DNA from: Gymnogyps californianus
Lineage: Eukaryota > Chordata > Aves > Accipitriformes > Cathartidae
Assembly: GCF_018139145.2 (NCBI RefSeq)
Contig: NC_059477.1
Span: 40,619,002 to 40,683,001, forward strand
Length of the DNA stretch: 64,000 nucleotides
Direction: 5' to 3'
The stretch's first letter is position 1; the number at the start of each line of letters is the position of its first letter. Below are positions 13,462 through 27,004 of the stretch, in pieces. Both the position numbers and the translations under genes were made by a program. The notes under the pieces were generated by a model, which worked only from the letters and a program-made list of their open reading frames with translations, ran no database searches and was not told where the DNA came from.

Positions 13462-13486
13462 TTTTAAAATAAATCTTATTTTAAAA
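13462..13486. repeat. Perfect AT inverted repeat, 11-bp arms
   Basis: TTTTAAAATAA at 13462-13472 is followed by ATC and then by its exact reverse complement at 13476-13486. Because all arm bases are A or T, a chance origin in AT-rich DNA is plausible. Cruciform or hairpin formation is possible. Confidence 0.75.
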
Positions 13487-15114
13487 GTTAAAAAATGAAT
13501 CCCACAGAAATCCAGATGACTGCACGGATTTGTGACCCAGCTTTGTTAAACAACAACTAACCAAAGCCTTGAACCAGAATTGGAAAATGTATTTTTTTCC
13601 CTCTGAGATTTGAAAAACACTGGTTTGGGTTTTTTGCCATGGTTTTTGACTTTAGTACGCTTCTGCGTTCACATGTGCGAGTGAAGTGCTGAGTCACAAG
13701 AAAGTTTTCCAGCCCAGTTCTGTGCCTCTGTGAAGTTCATAGCTCTAAAATCATGTTCATATGAAACATCTGCATATTTGGGTGCTTCTCTGAGCTCAGT
13801 TTGGCATTCAGGTCTTTGGAGAGCCGCCCAGGACAACAACAAAGTTCTGCAGCATTTACATGATCTGACCCCACCTCGCCAGAACGGCAGAGCGGTGCCG
13901 AGGTGCAGCTCCTGCTCCATCCCCGATGCCACTCGCTGCAGAATCGGGGCGGGGGGAGTCCCCGAGTGGTGGCTGATCCCATTTCACAGGCTTGGGCAGG
14001 GAGACAGCCAAGTGTAAACAAACCGAATCCTTCAACTTTAAATATCCTTGCTTCTCTTGTTTCTTTTTCCCCAAATCTTATCATGTGAACGCAGTGTAGT
14101 TTTTTGGTTTAATAAGAATAATAATGGCTCAGGATGCAGGAAAATGACTCACATGGAGCTAGTCCAGCTCTCCTAGTTGGTTCTAGTCAGGTCACGATGA
14201 ATCAGATGACCCTTATCTTAGTTTAAGACTGTGAATAAAAACCTCTCCCCTCTACACTCCGGCCAATTTTTGTAACATTATGCAGCATATCTCCTTCCCC
14301 TCTCGCATTTCCTAGCTCTTCAAGTCTGCCTATTACCTTCTCTGCAAAATTTCCCTCCTGAGTTCACCTCTGAGTAAATCTCTTCTATGCTCTGTAATTT
14401 CCCCTTGTCTTATACCTTTTTTTCCCCCTCTTTGTCCTGTCTGAGCCTCAGTTTTATCACTCTTCTAGCTCAAGACAAATACTGCCATATGCTTTCTCAT
14501 ACGTTGTTACACATGACCTACATCCCACCCAAGCCAAAATTGCTTTACTTGCTTTGAAACCCTCAGTGAATTTGTACCTTGGACCCTTGAGAGATTTCAG
14601 CTGTATCTGAAATCAAAGCAGAAAACAGACCCTTTCTTATTTTTTTATCACATTCATAATATAAACTACGGCAACATTTTCCAAACCAGGGATGCAAAAC
14701 TTCTTTTCCTTCCCTGACTAGACAGTTCATAAAGGTTTGGGTTCAAAACTGCAGGTTTTGTTCACTTTTCTCTGCAATAAAAACAACAGATCAAATAATA
14801 AATCCCACATTAGTGACCCTTCTATTCCCTTGGTAGTCCGTTTGTGGAGACCCTGGCCTATATTACGAAGAAAGTAGTGACTGAAAAAACAGATGAAAGG
14901 AAAAATAATATTTAGTATTTTTATGCGAAAGAGAAGTCATCACAGGTCTGGCTCCAGAGCAAGAGCTAACTCAGCTTAGCTAGAAAAAGCCATGTTCCCA
15001 TAACAGGGGAACAGTTTTTATTTCACATTTCTGCCTTTTTTGCTCAGAGACTGAGGAAAACGGGGGGACTGCAAAAGAACAATTAACCTGCGTTACACTT
15101 GAGTAAACTAAGAT

Positions 15115-15375
15115 TAAGAAACAAAGTGGCAAAAAGCATCGGTGAACTCAAGAAAGGATTACACAAGTTTATGGATGATCAGCCTAAAAATTCAGTCGTC
15201 CCCCAACAGCCGCAAATGCAGAAAGTCCCTAAAACACAACTTACCAAAAGCCAGGAAGGCATACCAAAGTCCTATTCTTGTACGGCTTCCCGAACTGGCC
15301 ACTGTCAGAGACAGGGTACTGGGCTAGAGGGAATTTTGGTTTGGCCCAGAATAGCCTTTCTTACATTAGTAGCTG
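15115..15375 (+). mobile_element. Ancient CR1/L3 LINE 3' fragment
   Basis: Two blocks match the 3' end of the old amniote CR1/L3 LINE consensus as I know it. Near 15146-15180 the text runs CTCAAGAAAGGATTACACAA then GTTTATGGATGA, matching the 'AAGGGATTAGA...TTTATGGA' block. At about 15294-15370 CTGGCCACTGTCAGAGACAG continues as GGTACTGGGCTAGA and then GGCCCAGAATAGCCTTTCTTA. The order and spacing match the consensus. The DNA between is diverged. A 108-codon plus-strand frame starting at 15099 runs through this fossil and is not an independent gene. Heavy divergence marks an old insertion, predating the LTRs here. No target-site duplication is detectable. Confidence 0.75.
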
Positions 15376-18300
15376 AAGATCACTCGCTAATCTTTAATAA
15401 GAGCAGTCTGGCAGCACCAGGGTAAAGCCATGCAGACCTGCTGACTCCCGCTCTCTTGCTTTAACCTCTTGCCTGCACCGTCTCGCCCTCTGCCACAATT
15501 CTGCAAATCTGTCTGAAACACAGGGAAAAAAATATTACTGCAATATACCCCAGGGCAAAACTAGGTAAAAGGAGCGCCGCACCTTGTGCTCCAGTCTCCC
15601 TTTCTTGCATTCATAGCTTTTAGTGTTTGAATGGGGCTGGACTGGGTGAAAGCTTGGTCAGTGCATGGTCGTTCGCAACTGAAATGGGTGAGCCCTCGCT
15701 CCTTTCACTATCGAGGGTGCCCGCTGCAACCAGCATCTCCGATGCTCCCATCTGTCTGCTTACAACACATCTTTTTCGGAGCCATCCACGAGATGCTGGT
15801 GCACACACTGCGCGCACAAGCACACGAGAGACGAGCGAGTTCATAGCTGCTTTCCTGTAATTACCATCTATCGCTCTACCTGCGGATAGGGATGGGAATA
15901 AAACAGCTTTCCCCTTTTCTCGGAAGAACCTCCAATTTTCTGCTGTTCAAAATTGTGGGTAGCAGACGATCGAGTTGCAGCTACACCAGTGTGAAACTGC
16001 CGTTGCGTCACCGGCTTGCAGACACTGTTACAAAACTGAGGCAAGACAAGGCTCTGGGAGCTTCATAAATGTTTCAACATAACCTGAACAGAGTTACAAG
16101 GAAGCCGGGTCTAAATCTGGAGATTTCTGGATTTGACTATGTGCAGCTTGAAAGTCACTCTTCTCAACCCTGAGTGTAGAAAACCTTGTCAGTCTTTAGT
16201 GGATATGCACTGGATACTTTGTGTTGAAGATCTTCGCTGTATTTTTAGGTTCATTCAGTTAGAATCAAAAGACAGCTTAGGGGAGACAAGCCCGCATATA
16301 TGGAGTACAAAAAAAATGAAAAAAAAAAAAAACAAACCAAACTTGCACGAAACCCCTGTGAACGCAAACTGCAAGCCATGGTTTGCTGAGTATAAATCCA
16401 ACTGTAGTTACTAGTTATCTGCAGTTCTGATAAATATTCATGTATCATATGTTCATATCTGACTGCAGGAAAAGAAAAAGGATTCAGAGAGCTTTGTCTG
16501 CCCTATGAGCTTTTTATCTGTGCTTTAGTAACCTCCTTATACTTAGTAAATAAGAACGTTTCTTTGTTCAGACTTTAACACTTTTAATATCCTTGCAGAT
16601 TCAGCAAACCTTTGTTCTAAAATGCTTTGTGCCCATTAGGGCTTTTGATTATAGATTACACCACCATTTGATTTATTTTTTTTTCTCATGGGCAACATAT
16701 TCTTCTTTCATTGAGCAATATTCAGAAACTTGGAAATCTAACCTGTGTTTTAGTCTCAGGACAGGCACATTCTTATGGTAAAAACCTCCCCAATTGAACT
16801 TGGGATGCATTCAACTCTTGTATGGTTGATACTTGGCCAGGTTAATTATGCAATCACCCCAAGTAGAAGAGGACAGCAGGATACACGAGTATTTTTCAAA
16901 GACTTGTTTTTAGTACAGAGACAGTTTTCTGGAATCAAATAAAGAAAATGGAGAATGTCTGTGATTTACAGTGAACTGGCACTCTGAAAATGCAAGGATT
17001 TAAAAGATCAACAAGGCCAGATTTGCAGTCATTTAGGGAATGATTACAGCATGTGCCTACATATCCAAGTTTAATCAAGCTACCTTGGGTACCAGCAGCA
17101 GAATAGCTGTGGCAGCAGTGGGCTTCAGCACGAGCTGTACAAGCCTGCTTGGGACCCTGGATGTCTTCTCAGGCAGTTGGCCTGAACCAAAGTCCATGCT
17201 GATATGGCTCCACTGCCATTGGCACGCCTGCAAGCCGAATTAAAACCAGCTCGGTTGGGCCTACGTGTGCTGCGGCCGCTCTGATGGTTTGTGGAGAACA
17301 GGATCAGGCTTCTTGCACCCTCCGGTCACACCGCTAACGCGCGCGGGGACACGTGGTGTCAGCGGGGGTCTTCGCCTTGGCATCCTGTACACGCAATGGA
17401 GGGGACAACGTCCTGCCTTCGTACGGATTTGTAATGTAATATACGGCCCCGTTCCTTAGTTTGGATGACTGTCACGAGGCTGCCATCTAAAATGAAAACA
17501 GCTTAATGCAAACAGGATGCCAGCTCTCAGTATTTAAAAATCACGAGCCAGAATCCAGAAAGTCAGAAGATTGGCTTGAAAATCATGGCAGTTCAAGAAA
17601 CAAGAATTGTGTTGGTTTTAATTGTTCTGCTGTAAGTGGATTCATGTTTTTAAGCTTTTTCTTAGTAAACACATGGGCTGGAACCATACTTTTAAAAGGA
17701 CTACATGTTCAGATTAACAACCTTACTCCAGCAGTTGGGGCTTTAGGGAAAATAGCAAATATCACAAGACTTGTGCTAAAATTGCAAAAGTTGCCAATGC
17801 TTAAAAAAAACCCCTAAATTTGGCTTAAAACATGAACTATTTATTAACTAAATCCTACACTGTCAAACTAGCTGGTGATTCTGGACGCCTCTAAACAAAC
17901 TGGACACCTCAAAAAGACCTGATTTCTCAGAGGGCGTGTGCTCAGTTATAATAATTTAGGCCAAAACTATTATGAAAAGAATGCAACGATTCTGATTTAA
18001 CATTAGCCAAAAGGTTTGGAAATTATTTTTTCTGAACTCCAAGATCTCCTCAGAGATCCTCACCAAAACAAAAAAACGGTAGGAATGAGCAGCTTTAAAT
18101 TTGTATTTTAACATTTCCCACGGCCCACATACGTGCACGTTCTCTCTCTCTTTCCCCATTCCTTCACTGTCTCTGCTGGTCAGAAGATAAAGCCATCCTT
18201 GTCATCTTCTACTAATACTAAGAAAGGCAGCAAGAAATAAAAAATCAAGTCTCTGTCATATTCCATCGAGCACGCTGGCTAGATACGGATGTCTCGCCCC

Positions 18301-21300
18301 CATTTACAATCTGAACCAAAAGATTTGAAGCCAAGAAAGCAGCTGGCACAATAAAAACAGTAAAAGCTCTAGCTGGCACCTCATGCTGACAATGACTAGC
18401 CAAATCTCCATGGGGAAAAATGCCAGTATAGATTTCTGTGACAAAAACAACAAAATAGATTTTTGTCAATGTACATAGATTTGACAGGAAGTCAGACAAA
18501 TCTATCAATAATGAGTGACATATATCTGCAATATTCCCAAACAAAATGGTACATTTGAAGACAAACTGAGAAAATAACTAATTGTGTTACGCATGACACA
18601 TATTCATCTGGACTTTTTGATCACAACGCTATAATTCATTAATGCAGGTTATGCTGCAGTTATCCTAGGAAGAACTGACCAGATACACCAACATATTTCT
18701 AAGTGTTTGCTAAAGCATCCTTCAAAACATTATTACTTCAGAAAGGGGCAAATTACTTCTGAGGATCTTGCAGTTAAAATCAAGCCTTTATGAGATGGAA
18801 ACCTGGATTTCCAACTCTGGCACAAACTTTTTAACCAGCATCTTTATTTCCACACTTAGAACGTAGAGACAATATTAAAAAGTGGATACCAGAGAGTTGC
18901 TATGTAGTCTTTCCTGAGAGATTACACATGAGAGATAGTATGTTCTGCTATACAAATGAAAATATTGCTAGTGCTCTGCTGTCACCGAACAACACTTGCG
19001 AGAAATTACCATTTATTTCACAGCCAGATGCGTACTGTGTTGCATCCACATGGAGCCCATGAGAACCAAGTGGCTCTGCTTTTGGAAAGACCTCAGCTCT
19101 GTAAAAACATCAACGGGGGGGGGAAGTAACTATTTAAGAACTTCCATAGTTGATAAACTGAATCTAACTTAATGTTTATGTACTACAAGCCAAGTCTCTT
19201 ACCACACATAGCATGGTGCACCTTAGTGAGCACATGGTGATGAATTAGGTATCAAAGGTCTCCAGGCACGCAGATTTTTGCCCAACTTTTGGCCAAAGTT
19301 GGGACAGATTCTGACAGAGCTAGAAAGATATGATTGGGTTCAGAAGCCACAGTGATTTGCTTAAAGTGAGTGTCTAGCAAGACAGCTATGCAAACAGATG
19401 GCAAGACCCAGATAGAAAATGCTTTTTAAGTGAAAAGACAGAAACTCATGAAAAAACGTCTTACTCGTACAAATTCTATAGAGTCTTCAAAAACATCTGA
19501 AGTAGTTGTTATACATAAATGAACTAGACGAGCCAAAGTCATGTTTCCTTGGGAAGAAGTGTGTCAAACACATTGTCCTGATTTACCATGAGGTGTGCAC
19601 TGCCCTGTGTTTCAGTATAAATTATAAAAGTAGGAAAGCTGTAAAAAGTGCCCCAGCCACTGTCTCAGACATTTATTCTAACAATCAACAAGCTCCGAAG
19701 ATTTGGAAAGTCCCTTTTCATACACGGTTCACTGACTGATGGAGAAGACCACAGGACCTGCCATTCTTGTATCGCAGAAACTCCGAAGTCAACCACTAAA
19801 CCATGGGCAGAGAAGCTTGTAGAGGCTCCCTGAAATCTACAGCTCTTCTGTAATAATTTATGAGTACAGTATATTGCTTTGATAGACATGACGTGTACAG
19901 CCTGACCGTATTTGGTAAATTTAATAGGAAACTGTAAGAAAAGCAACCAGGAAAAGGAGGATGCAACACAACCACCATTCAGCAAACATTTCAGGGGAAA
20001 TTAAGAGCCAATGGCTGAGCCATTTCCAGCCAAGCCTACATTTTGATTTGGACCCAAAGGGCCAAGCAAAAGAAGAGGGAAGAAATCTACAGCAGGTTTA
20101 AAATAAATATCTTTCCCAAGAGAAGAGAGTTTCAGGAGGAACCAGGGTAAAACCTGAGAACTGACTAAGGAGTGCTTGAAGGAGGCAGGCGCTGGAAGTA
20201 AAAAACCCTGACCTGAGGTCATACCTGTCAAGAATTGTTTTAAAATTCCTTTTTTTTCTACTGGATTAAAAAAAAAAAAAAAAGGTTGGATAATTTAGAG
20301 TGTAGATACTTAATTCCTGCTGATGCCAGTGTTAACTAAAATCAGTGAGATAGTACCTAAATACTTCTGAAGGTCTCTGCCCATTTATTTAGACAGAATT
20401 AGTCATTACCTCTGTTTCAAGAAGACAGGTTTGTCACCCACACCCTGCACGCAAACACGCACCCACAGGCAGACACAACAGGGCACAGGTCCGGATGGCG
20501 ACCGGGGGGCCGTGGTGGATGCTGTGAGCCGTGACCCACAGACCAGCCCAGGATGGAGCCACATCACCAGCTGTGCTTGGGGAGTGAACAGAGGTACAGC
20601 TGGACCCAGGCCACGATGAGGTCATCGAAAGCTACGGAGAGTTACTGTAAAAATAAATGTGTTTGAGACCATCCTTTTCTCTGAGCATTTTACCCTCTCC
20701 ATTTTTTTTTTTTTTTTAGTGGCTTTATCAAAAAATGTGGATCTGTAGTTTTGAATACATTCAGTTCTGTAAGGTAATTTCCTCTTCAAAATGAAAAACG
20801 GAAAAGAAGTAGGTAATGCTTTAATTTGTTATTAGGAGTAATTACTGTCTGGCCTCGAGGGGTTACTTCTACATTGGTTTTAACAAGAAACCCATTTAAC
20901 ATATATTTATCTTTGTAAATTGTCCTGAATGATCAGCAAATACCTAATCATCTGCAAAAAGCTGTTTAAAACATCCTTACCCTGATAACAGGAAATTATA
21001 ACCTATGAGACCAAAGAAGCTGAAGTGGTGGTTTAAACCATGATAGACATTTGCAAGAAGGCAAGAAGTGGGTATTTTCACATGTTTTCCTTGAATCTTT
21101 TTCTTTGGTTATTAACACATCAGGAATAGATCTATTGTGTTCCTCCCGCAGCCGCGCATGGCAAAGACAGGCAAGACCCTGCATCTGAAGACTCCCGAAG
21201 TCCTTGAGGAAAGGCGAGTTCCTATGCTGAACCACCTAGGCAAAGCACAAACCTTTGGTCTGGATGTTGAGAGGAATTCAGGCCAGGATTAGACCTTATA

Positions 21301-22488
21301 GGAGGCTCATGAATGCTGCAGATGAGCAAAACACCATAAACGTAGAGAAAATCTCAATACTTGAAGAGCGAGGGGAATCCACTCAGACTTCAAACCTTTT
21401 TGTATTCCAGACAATTGCAAATTGTATTTATTATTTATTGAAGGCCCTGTGACATGGTTAGAGTTAAAAACAGACTAAAATTGGACCTCACAGCTTTGCT
21501 TTGATACATGAAAACAGACGTGAATGTCACATCATTCCTCTGCCCTGCTTTCTCTGCTCATGTGAGCAGACAGGGGATGGAAAAATACAATAATTTTCCT
21601 CTCTAGGGACTGCATAGCTCAAGGGATTGGTAATAGGACACAAGCCTTTCAGCCCTAAATCAATTACTCAGAATTGACTCAGGTTGTTAGTAACTGAGTT
21701 TGTTTGTTTGGCTGCATAAAATATATTCACTCTCACAATGAATGTCATTTTTGCTCAGTACAGACCAGAAGCCAGAGAGGCTCGAAGGATACCTTCCCAC
21801 CTTCTCCTACTGACTCTGAGAGTCTAATGAAACCAAAATCTAGAAGCAAAATGTGGAAGCAATCATTATCGTGTGTATATAGCTAAGAATACCCACCCTC
21901 GGCACAAAATACTCTCAAGAGCTTCTTTACAACGTCTCCCAAGTTAAACAAGCTCACCCAAGGTCTGCGACTACAAAAAGCCTCAGATGAGCAGGTCTAG
22001 GAGTTTGTGCTAAGGAAATTTCAGCAAATCTGCTTCCAAGGCATTCTGTTAATTAGGAACCGGTGTTTCTTTTTCTATAACAAAAGTAAATATAATTTTA
22101 CACAAACATAATTTTACCTTTCATGAGGCTTAAGAGGTTCCTTAACTCCATATTAATTCATATAGGCATGATAATGAGCCAATAAATATCCAAATGCAGG
22201 TACTATTCAATCTTCACCAACATCTAACACTAATCACCAGCTCCATGATGCTGAGCTGACCATGGATACAGAATAAGAGTATAAAACAGCTGAATATTTG
22301 AAGGGAAGCGTTCCCATGAGAGTTACCAACAAATACCAGGCATTTCTTTATGCACTATTTTGCTTTTTCTCTTTCCAGACCCAGAGCACAACCAGGAAGT
22401 GCTAAGGCATGTGAAAATTTGTAAAACAAACACAAAAAGTTTTCAAAACTTTCATAAACCTCAGAAAAGTTTATGTTTGGTTTGAGGC
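15376..22488. other. Unique noncoding sequence
   Basis: No supported exon or RNA gene. Minor content includes an A-rich run at 16308-16337, a G9 run at 19115-19123, an A-run at 20269-20283, a GC-rich patch at 20455-20620 and a somewhat CpG-richer patch at 17260-17420. The piece at about 20325-20395 (AAAATCAGTGAGAT then ACCTAAATAC) resembles the 3' untranslated part of old sauropsid CR1 elements but is too short and diverged to annotate firmly. Confidence 0.55.
20325..20395 (+). mobile_element. Possible ancient CR1 3'UTR remnant
   Basis: The words AAAATCAGTGAGAT, ACCTAAATAC and TTCTGAAGGTCTCTGCCC follow the order of the familiar 'caatgggagttaggcacctaaatac...gaggatctggg' stretch at the 3' end of old sauropsid CR1 elements. 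Matches are short and interrupted. A chance or regulatory explanation is possible. Confidence 0.3.
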
Positions 22489-22657
22489 AGAAAGAATGAA
22501 AGAAGAAAAGAAAGAAAGAAAGAAAGAGAGCTAGAGAAAGGGAGAAAGGGAGAAAGGGAGAAAGAGAGAAAGAGAGAGAGAGGGAGAAAGGGAGAAGGGG
22601 GGAGGGAGGGAAAGAAAGAAGAGAAAGAAGAGAAAGAAGAGAAAGAAGAGAAAGAAG

Positions 22658-22708
<51 letters not shown>

Positions 22709-22709
22709 A
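22489..22709 (+). repeat. Long polypurine (GAAA/GGGAGAAA) microsatellite
   Basis: This is an almost pure A/G tract. Only a T near 22498 and the dinucleotide CT at 22531-22532 interrupt it, and 22533-22709 is 177 purines without a break. It has blocks: (GAAA)n at about 22507-22530, a GGGAGAAA-type repeat at about 22537-22568, GA-rich and G-rich sequence to about 22612, a 9-base GAAAGAAGA-type repeat at about 22617-22662, and a (GAAA)n block to the end. Such mirror-type tracts can form intramolecular triplexes (H-DNA) in vitro, which is family knowledge. The minus-strand frame of about 125 codons reading Phe, Leu and Ser repeats through the tract is an artefact. Confidence 0.95.
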
Positions 22710-25700
22710 CTGTTCTCATTCTTATTTTTCATCTAAAGTGGTTCAACCGTCCCTAGTTAATCCGCATGAGTTTGCTCTGTGTTGACACTTGGCAGCCAGG
22801 GTTTTTCATCCCAAGAGTGGATGTTCACAAAACAAAAAAACCCAAAGCAAAACACCAAGCAAAAAAACCTCCAAATGACAATAATTTTTTGATGTACTTA
22901 GGTCACAGTTAGGACTACAAAGGGAGACTTCTTTCTACCCTTGCAGATTTATTCCAGGCTCAAAACCCCAAACTGTCCTTAAAAGCATAATTATTTAAGA
23001 GTTTGGTCTGCAGTGGAGCGTTGTGAAGAGAAGCACTGGTGTCTGGAGCAAGACTCATGGGGATGGGGGCAGGTGGAAGAAGGGGATGAGGGAGCAACGC
23101 TGCTGTTCTGCCCCGACACGGGAGAGCAGGCAGTGCACATCTTCTGCTGCACCTGAAATCCAGATCAGGCCCTGGGCCCAGAGTCTGCTTTATCACAGAA
23201 TTAGTAAGTTCTGCCTACCAGAATGCAGACAGGAACCTAATAAATATCTGTATCACTCACAAAACTGCCTGAGGGACCATAAACAATATACATCTTTTTT
23301 TAGTTGGACAGATGAAAAGATGTTTTCTGTAGAGAGTCCAGAAACTGTTTCCAACTTTTTAAACAGAGACATAGATGTATGGACACATGCAGACAATGGC
23401 AGCAGACTTTTTAGATCAGACATATTTAATGCTTTTAAAATCTGTGTCCTGCTTCCCTGTTTGCAAGGGCAGGTCTGTACAGACAGGACAAAGTCAGCCC
23501 GAAATTAGTTCAGTAGCAAAAGCAGAGAAAATTGGCAGGACAGGTTTCAGGAGCAAACTGGAGGCTGGGACCCAAAATCAAGTGATGAAACCCAAGTATG
23601 GGGTGGCATAGCAGCTAGATGGATGCAGATGAGACCTCCAGGTAGGCATGGAGGTGATCTGCTTGGGTGAAAGAGGTTGGGCAGCGTTGACAGTAAGGGA
23701 ATTTATTAACAGGCATGACAAGAACTGGCCATGATTTTAAAAGTCTTTTCCACCCAACCCAGACTTTTCCAGAGCCTTTCACAGTGCTGCTGTAAGAAAA
23801 AATAAATTAAAGACTCTGTAATGGTGCAGGGGCTCACAAAAACCCTTTAGAGAGTAACACAGCTGGTGAGTTTGCAGCACACCCAGGTTAACTCTTGTAT
23901 GCCTTGAGAAATCAAAGAGGAACTTCCAAAATTTTGGAGATAGTAGAAATGGCAAGAAACATAGTTTGGGAGAGGTGATTAGATGGTCAGCATCTTATAA
24001 TTTCCACAGCCACTAAACAACTTTAGCTCTGACGCAGGGGCTAAGCAAGCGTGGCATCCCCGCAGAGGAATAAGTACTGACTCGTTATCTGATGCCCGCG
24101 TTTCGAGGTCCATTTCAGGGCTCGACTCCATCCTCTGGTACGGTGGGTGTGCACTGCCAATGTCATCCGCCCTGTAAATCAGCTATTGCTCTGGTGCATT
24201 CATGTGTTCTAATTATTTTAAAGGATTTATGGCAAGGCTTGCTTTCACACCATGGGACTTGCCTGAGCTGCAGGAATGACATTCCAAGCTTTTATTTATT
24301 TCTTTATTTGCCAGACCCTTAACGTTATTCCTCTGTAGCTTTTTGGCGCACGAATTTATGGCACTGTCTAAAAGTCTAATACTTCTCTTTGAATATACTT
24401 GTGGACGTTTCTGATCTCACTTTAATTGGGCATGCTTTAGGCTCACATAAAATATTAACACCTTAGCCAATGAAAGTCAGCGCCCAAAGCTCAGGTGGTT
24501 CTAAAAGTAATATAACCTTGTTTCTTGCCCACAGAAGCCACAAAAGATCAATTCCAGAATAATTTTTTTTTCAGTATCTGATAGCTCATTTTATCTGGGC
24601 AAAACACGCCTGTTTCATGACCTTCTGGACATGCTGTGATGCACATATATTGCTTGTAGAGTTGAAATAAGGACAGACTGAAGCTTTTGATATAAAGATT
24701 ATTCAGGGAGAGTTTGATTACTCCTTCAGTTGACTTATTCTTAGGTACACACACCTAACGATTTTTCCATCTCAGAAATCAAAAAGTCTATTATTATTTT
24801 AAAAGTTAAATAATGTTGATATAACTCTTGTTTATTAGCTTGGTTTCCCTCAGCAAGGGTATTTATACTCCTGCACTGTCTCTGAGTGCATCATTCCCAT
24901 CACCCCACAATATAACCGCATACAAGAGAAGGTTAAGAAACTCCCATTTAGAAAGTACCTACAGGTTTCCTAAACACAGTCTGACAAGCAGAGGAATAAA
25001 ATTCCGTGGGATGACCATGTGATTGCATAGCTGCAGCAGGAGCTCAGCCAGATTGCTGGGCACTGAGGATTGGCACAGGAGGAACCAGAGGTAAGAAAGT
25101 TCGATCATTTCTAGCATTTACAATATTTTTTGTTTACCTTTTTTTTTAGAAGTCCCTAAAATGACCAGTAGCTCAGTCATAAGAATAAGACTGCTGTTGA
25201 ATTTAATAAACCAGCTCACATTGCAAACCTGCCTCAAAAAATAGAGGTACTTATGGTATGCCCTAAAGAGGATCATAGCTGGACAACTCCTATCCATTGC
25301 AGAAATCCCTTTACATCAGCTGAGAAAGCCATAGGTGTCAGTATCACTGACCCATCAGCGAGGTCAGCCCTGGAGATACTAAGTCTGCTGAAGACCTGCT
25401 TCTCCGGGCCTCGAGGAAGGGTTAAGTCTGCCCCACGCTGCCTCCTCCTTGCCACTGTTGCCAGGAGTGTGAATTCACACTGGGCACGTTCACGTTCCTA
25501 CTCCAGCCCTTGTCACAGCAATGAGCTATTGGCATTGTAATGCCTGAAGGTTACATAAATCACCGCTGTCCTTTGTATAGTCTTGACCTTTTGAATATTC
25601 TCTAATTCGGTTGAGTAGCTGTTCTCCGTCACCCCACCGACTGTTTGGGGTGGCTTCAACGCAAGAAACGGGATGCCTGGGCTAGCTTGCCCATCGCAGT

Positions 25701-26335
25701 GAGGGATGTTAGAGAGGCCAAGGTTGTACAAAGTTGTGCAATTCCACTCTGCCTTAATTAGACTAAATTTTGCTTTTACTGTTTTAATACTTTTTGCAAA
25801 GAAGAAAAATCAACGCACCATTTCTAAAGAGAATCACTGACATACTATAAACTAGGTATGACTTTCTTTCAGTGACATCAGCCTTGCTTTTTACTTTCCT
25901 GCAGTAGCGGGAGCAAACAGCAACTTGTAGATAATGGTGGCTTTCTCCATAACACGCACTGAGTCAGAGCAGAATCCAACCACTTAATTAGAGATGGTTT
26001 TGCCACACCGTCATGAGAATGTGATCATTCCTAGAGCAGCCCCCATTGAAAGCAGAGCTTGAAGATATCGGGAAGTGTACTTCCCTGGATTTCAGAAATC
26101 TTCTGAAGCAGGGGTGCACAATATACTTAACAGTATCTCTGTTCCTAGTAGTACCACCATGTGGGTCCTCTTTACCAACTGAGTAACAGAAACTAATTAT
26201 TCTTTATATTTGCTCAAAATGTATTTCCCTAGTTCTCCTCTGATTTGATAGTTCTTTAAAGGAGAAATACAAACCTTTTGAAACAGAGATAGGCAGGTTC
26301 AGAAACCAAACCATAAAAAGAATACAATATTTTTC

Positions 26336-26355
26336 TTTTTTTTTGGGGGGGGGGG
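26336..26355 (+). repeat. T9G11 run, copy 1
   Basis: Nine T then eleven G, with no spacer. A nearly identical T9G10 run occurs about 0.9 kb downstream. Length is uncertain because long G runs are error-prone in sequencing. Confidence 0.85.
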
Positions 26356-27004
26356 AATCCTTTGTAGGAAACAGGACTTTTCCTAAAAAGAAAGAGAAAG
26401 CAGTGGCTGAAAAAAGGAAAATATGATCATTTTTATCTGTAATAGGAATGAGCACTTAGTAATATTTCTATTGCTATTTTTAATTTCCTCTATCTGAAAC
26501 TTGAAAAAAATTTTCACTCTGGGAATAACATTCAAAACATGAAAACATTCATCATGTAAACTTCTGTTAACTCCTGACACCTCTCTTGTCCTCCCATACC
26601 ACAAAAAAACTGAAAATAAACAAGAAATTAAGTTCTGACCCCTCCAGAGACCTCACAAACTCCTCTGGAGGTTTTGCCATTGCTATTCATTTTACACAGA
26701 AAGTTCTCAGATGCCTTTCTGATGGCTCCAGCGTGTAACCCTGAGACAGATAAGCTTGGAGCTGGGGAACCGAGTCCAAGTCAGGAATTTATGGGAAAGC
26801 ATGCGGAGCAGATGGTGGAGGAGTGAGAGAGGAAGGGAGCCACAGCTGAGAGAGAGTGAGTGTTGAGACTGTGTCAGATGGGAGAAGGAGGAAAATTATG
26901 CTGATCTAGAAATGTACAGTGGAACTCTTCAATATTGAATTAGTAAATAACTAGGCAAAGACATCTCTCTCTTTCAGGTACTCTGGGGCTTCCATCTTCA
27001 CCAC

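Larger units (their letters stand above)
6722..15100. other. AT-rich unique noncoding sequence
   Basis: About 8.4 kb with no exon, RNA gene or recent transposon that I can recognise. The stretch 8350-11600 is especially AT-rich, with dense stop codons in all frames. It contains two T runs (9903-9918 and 9922-9933) and an AT palindrome (13462-13486). Around 9200-9225 there is a TTTAAGCACATGCTCAAATG-like word that resembles ancient sauropsid CR1/SINE 3' sequences, but it is too short to call. Frames of 60-115 codons at 13.67-14.09 kb overlap on both strands and look like chance. Confidence 0.55.

Noticed and set aside
15099..15425. 108-codon plus-strand frame
   Set aside because: It runs through the CR1/L3 fossil. 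The protein is out of context and has no independent support.
22355..22732. 125-codon minus-strand frame rich in Phe, Leu and Ser
   Set aside because: It is a translation of the polypurine microsatellite.
23023..23508. 161-codon plus-strand frame
   Set aside because: No domain or codon bias. It overlaps a second plus-strand frame and a minus-strand frame.
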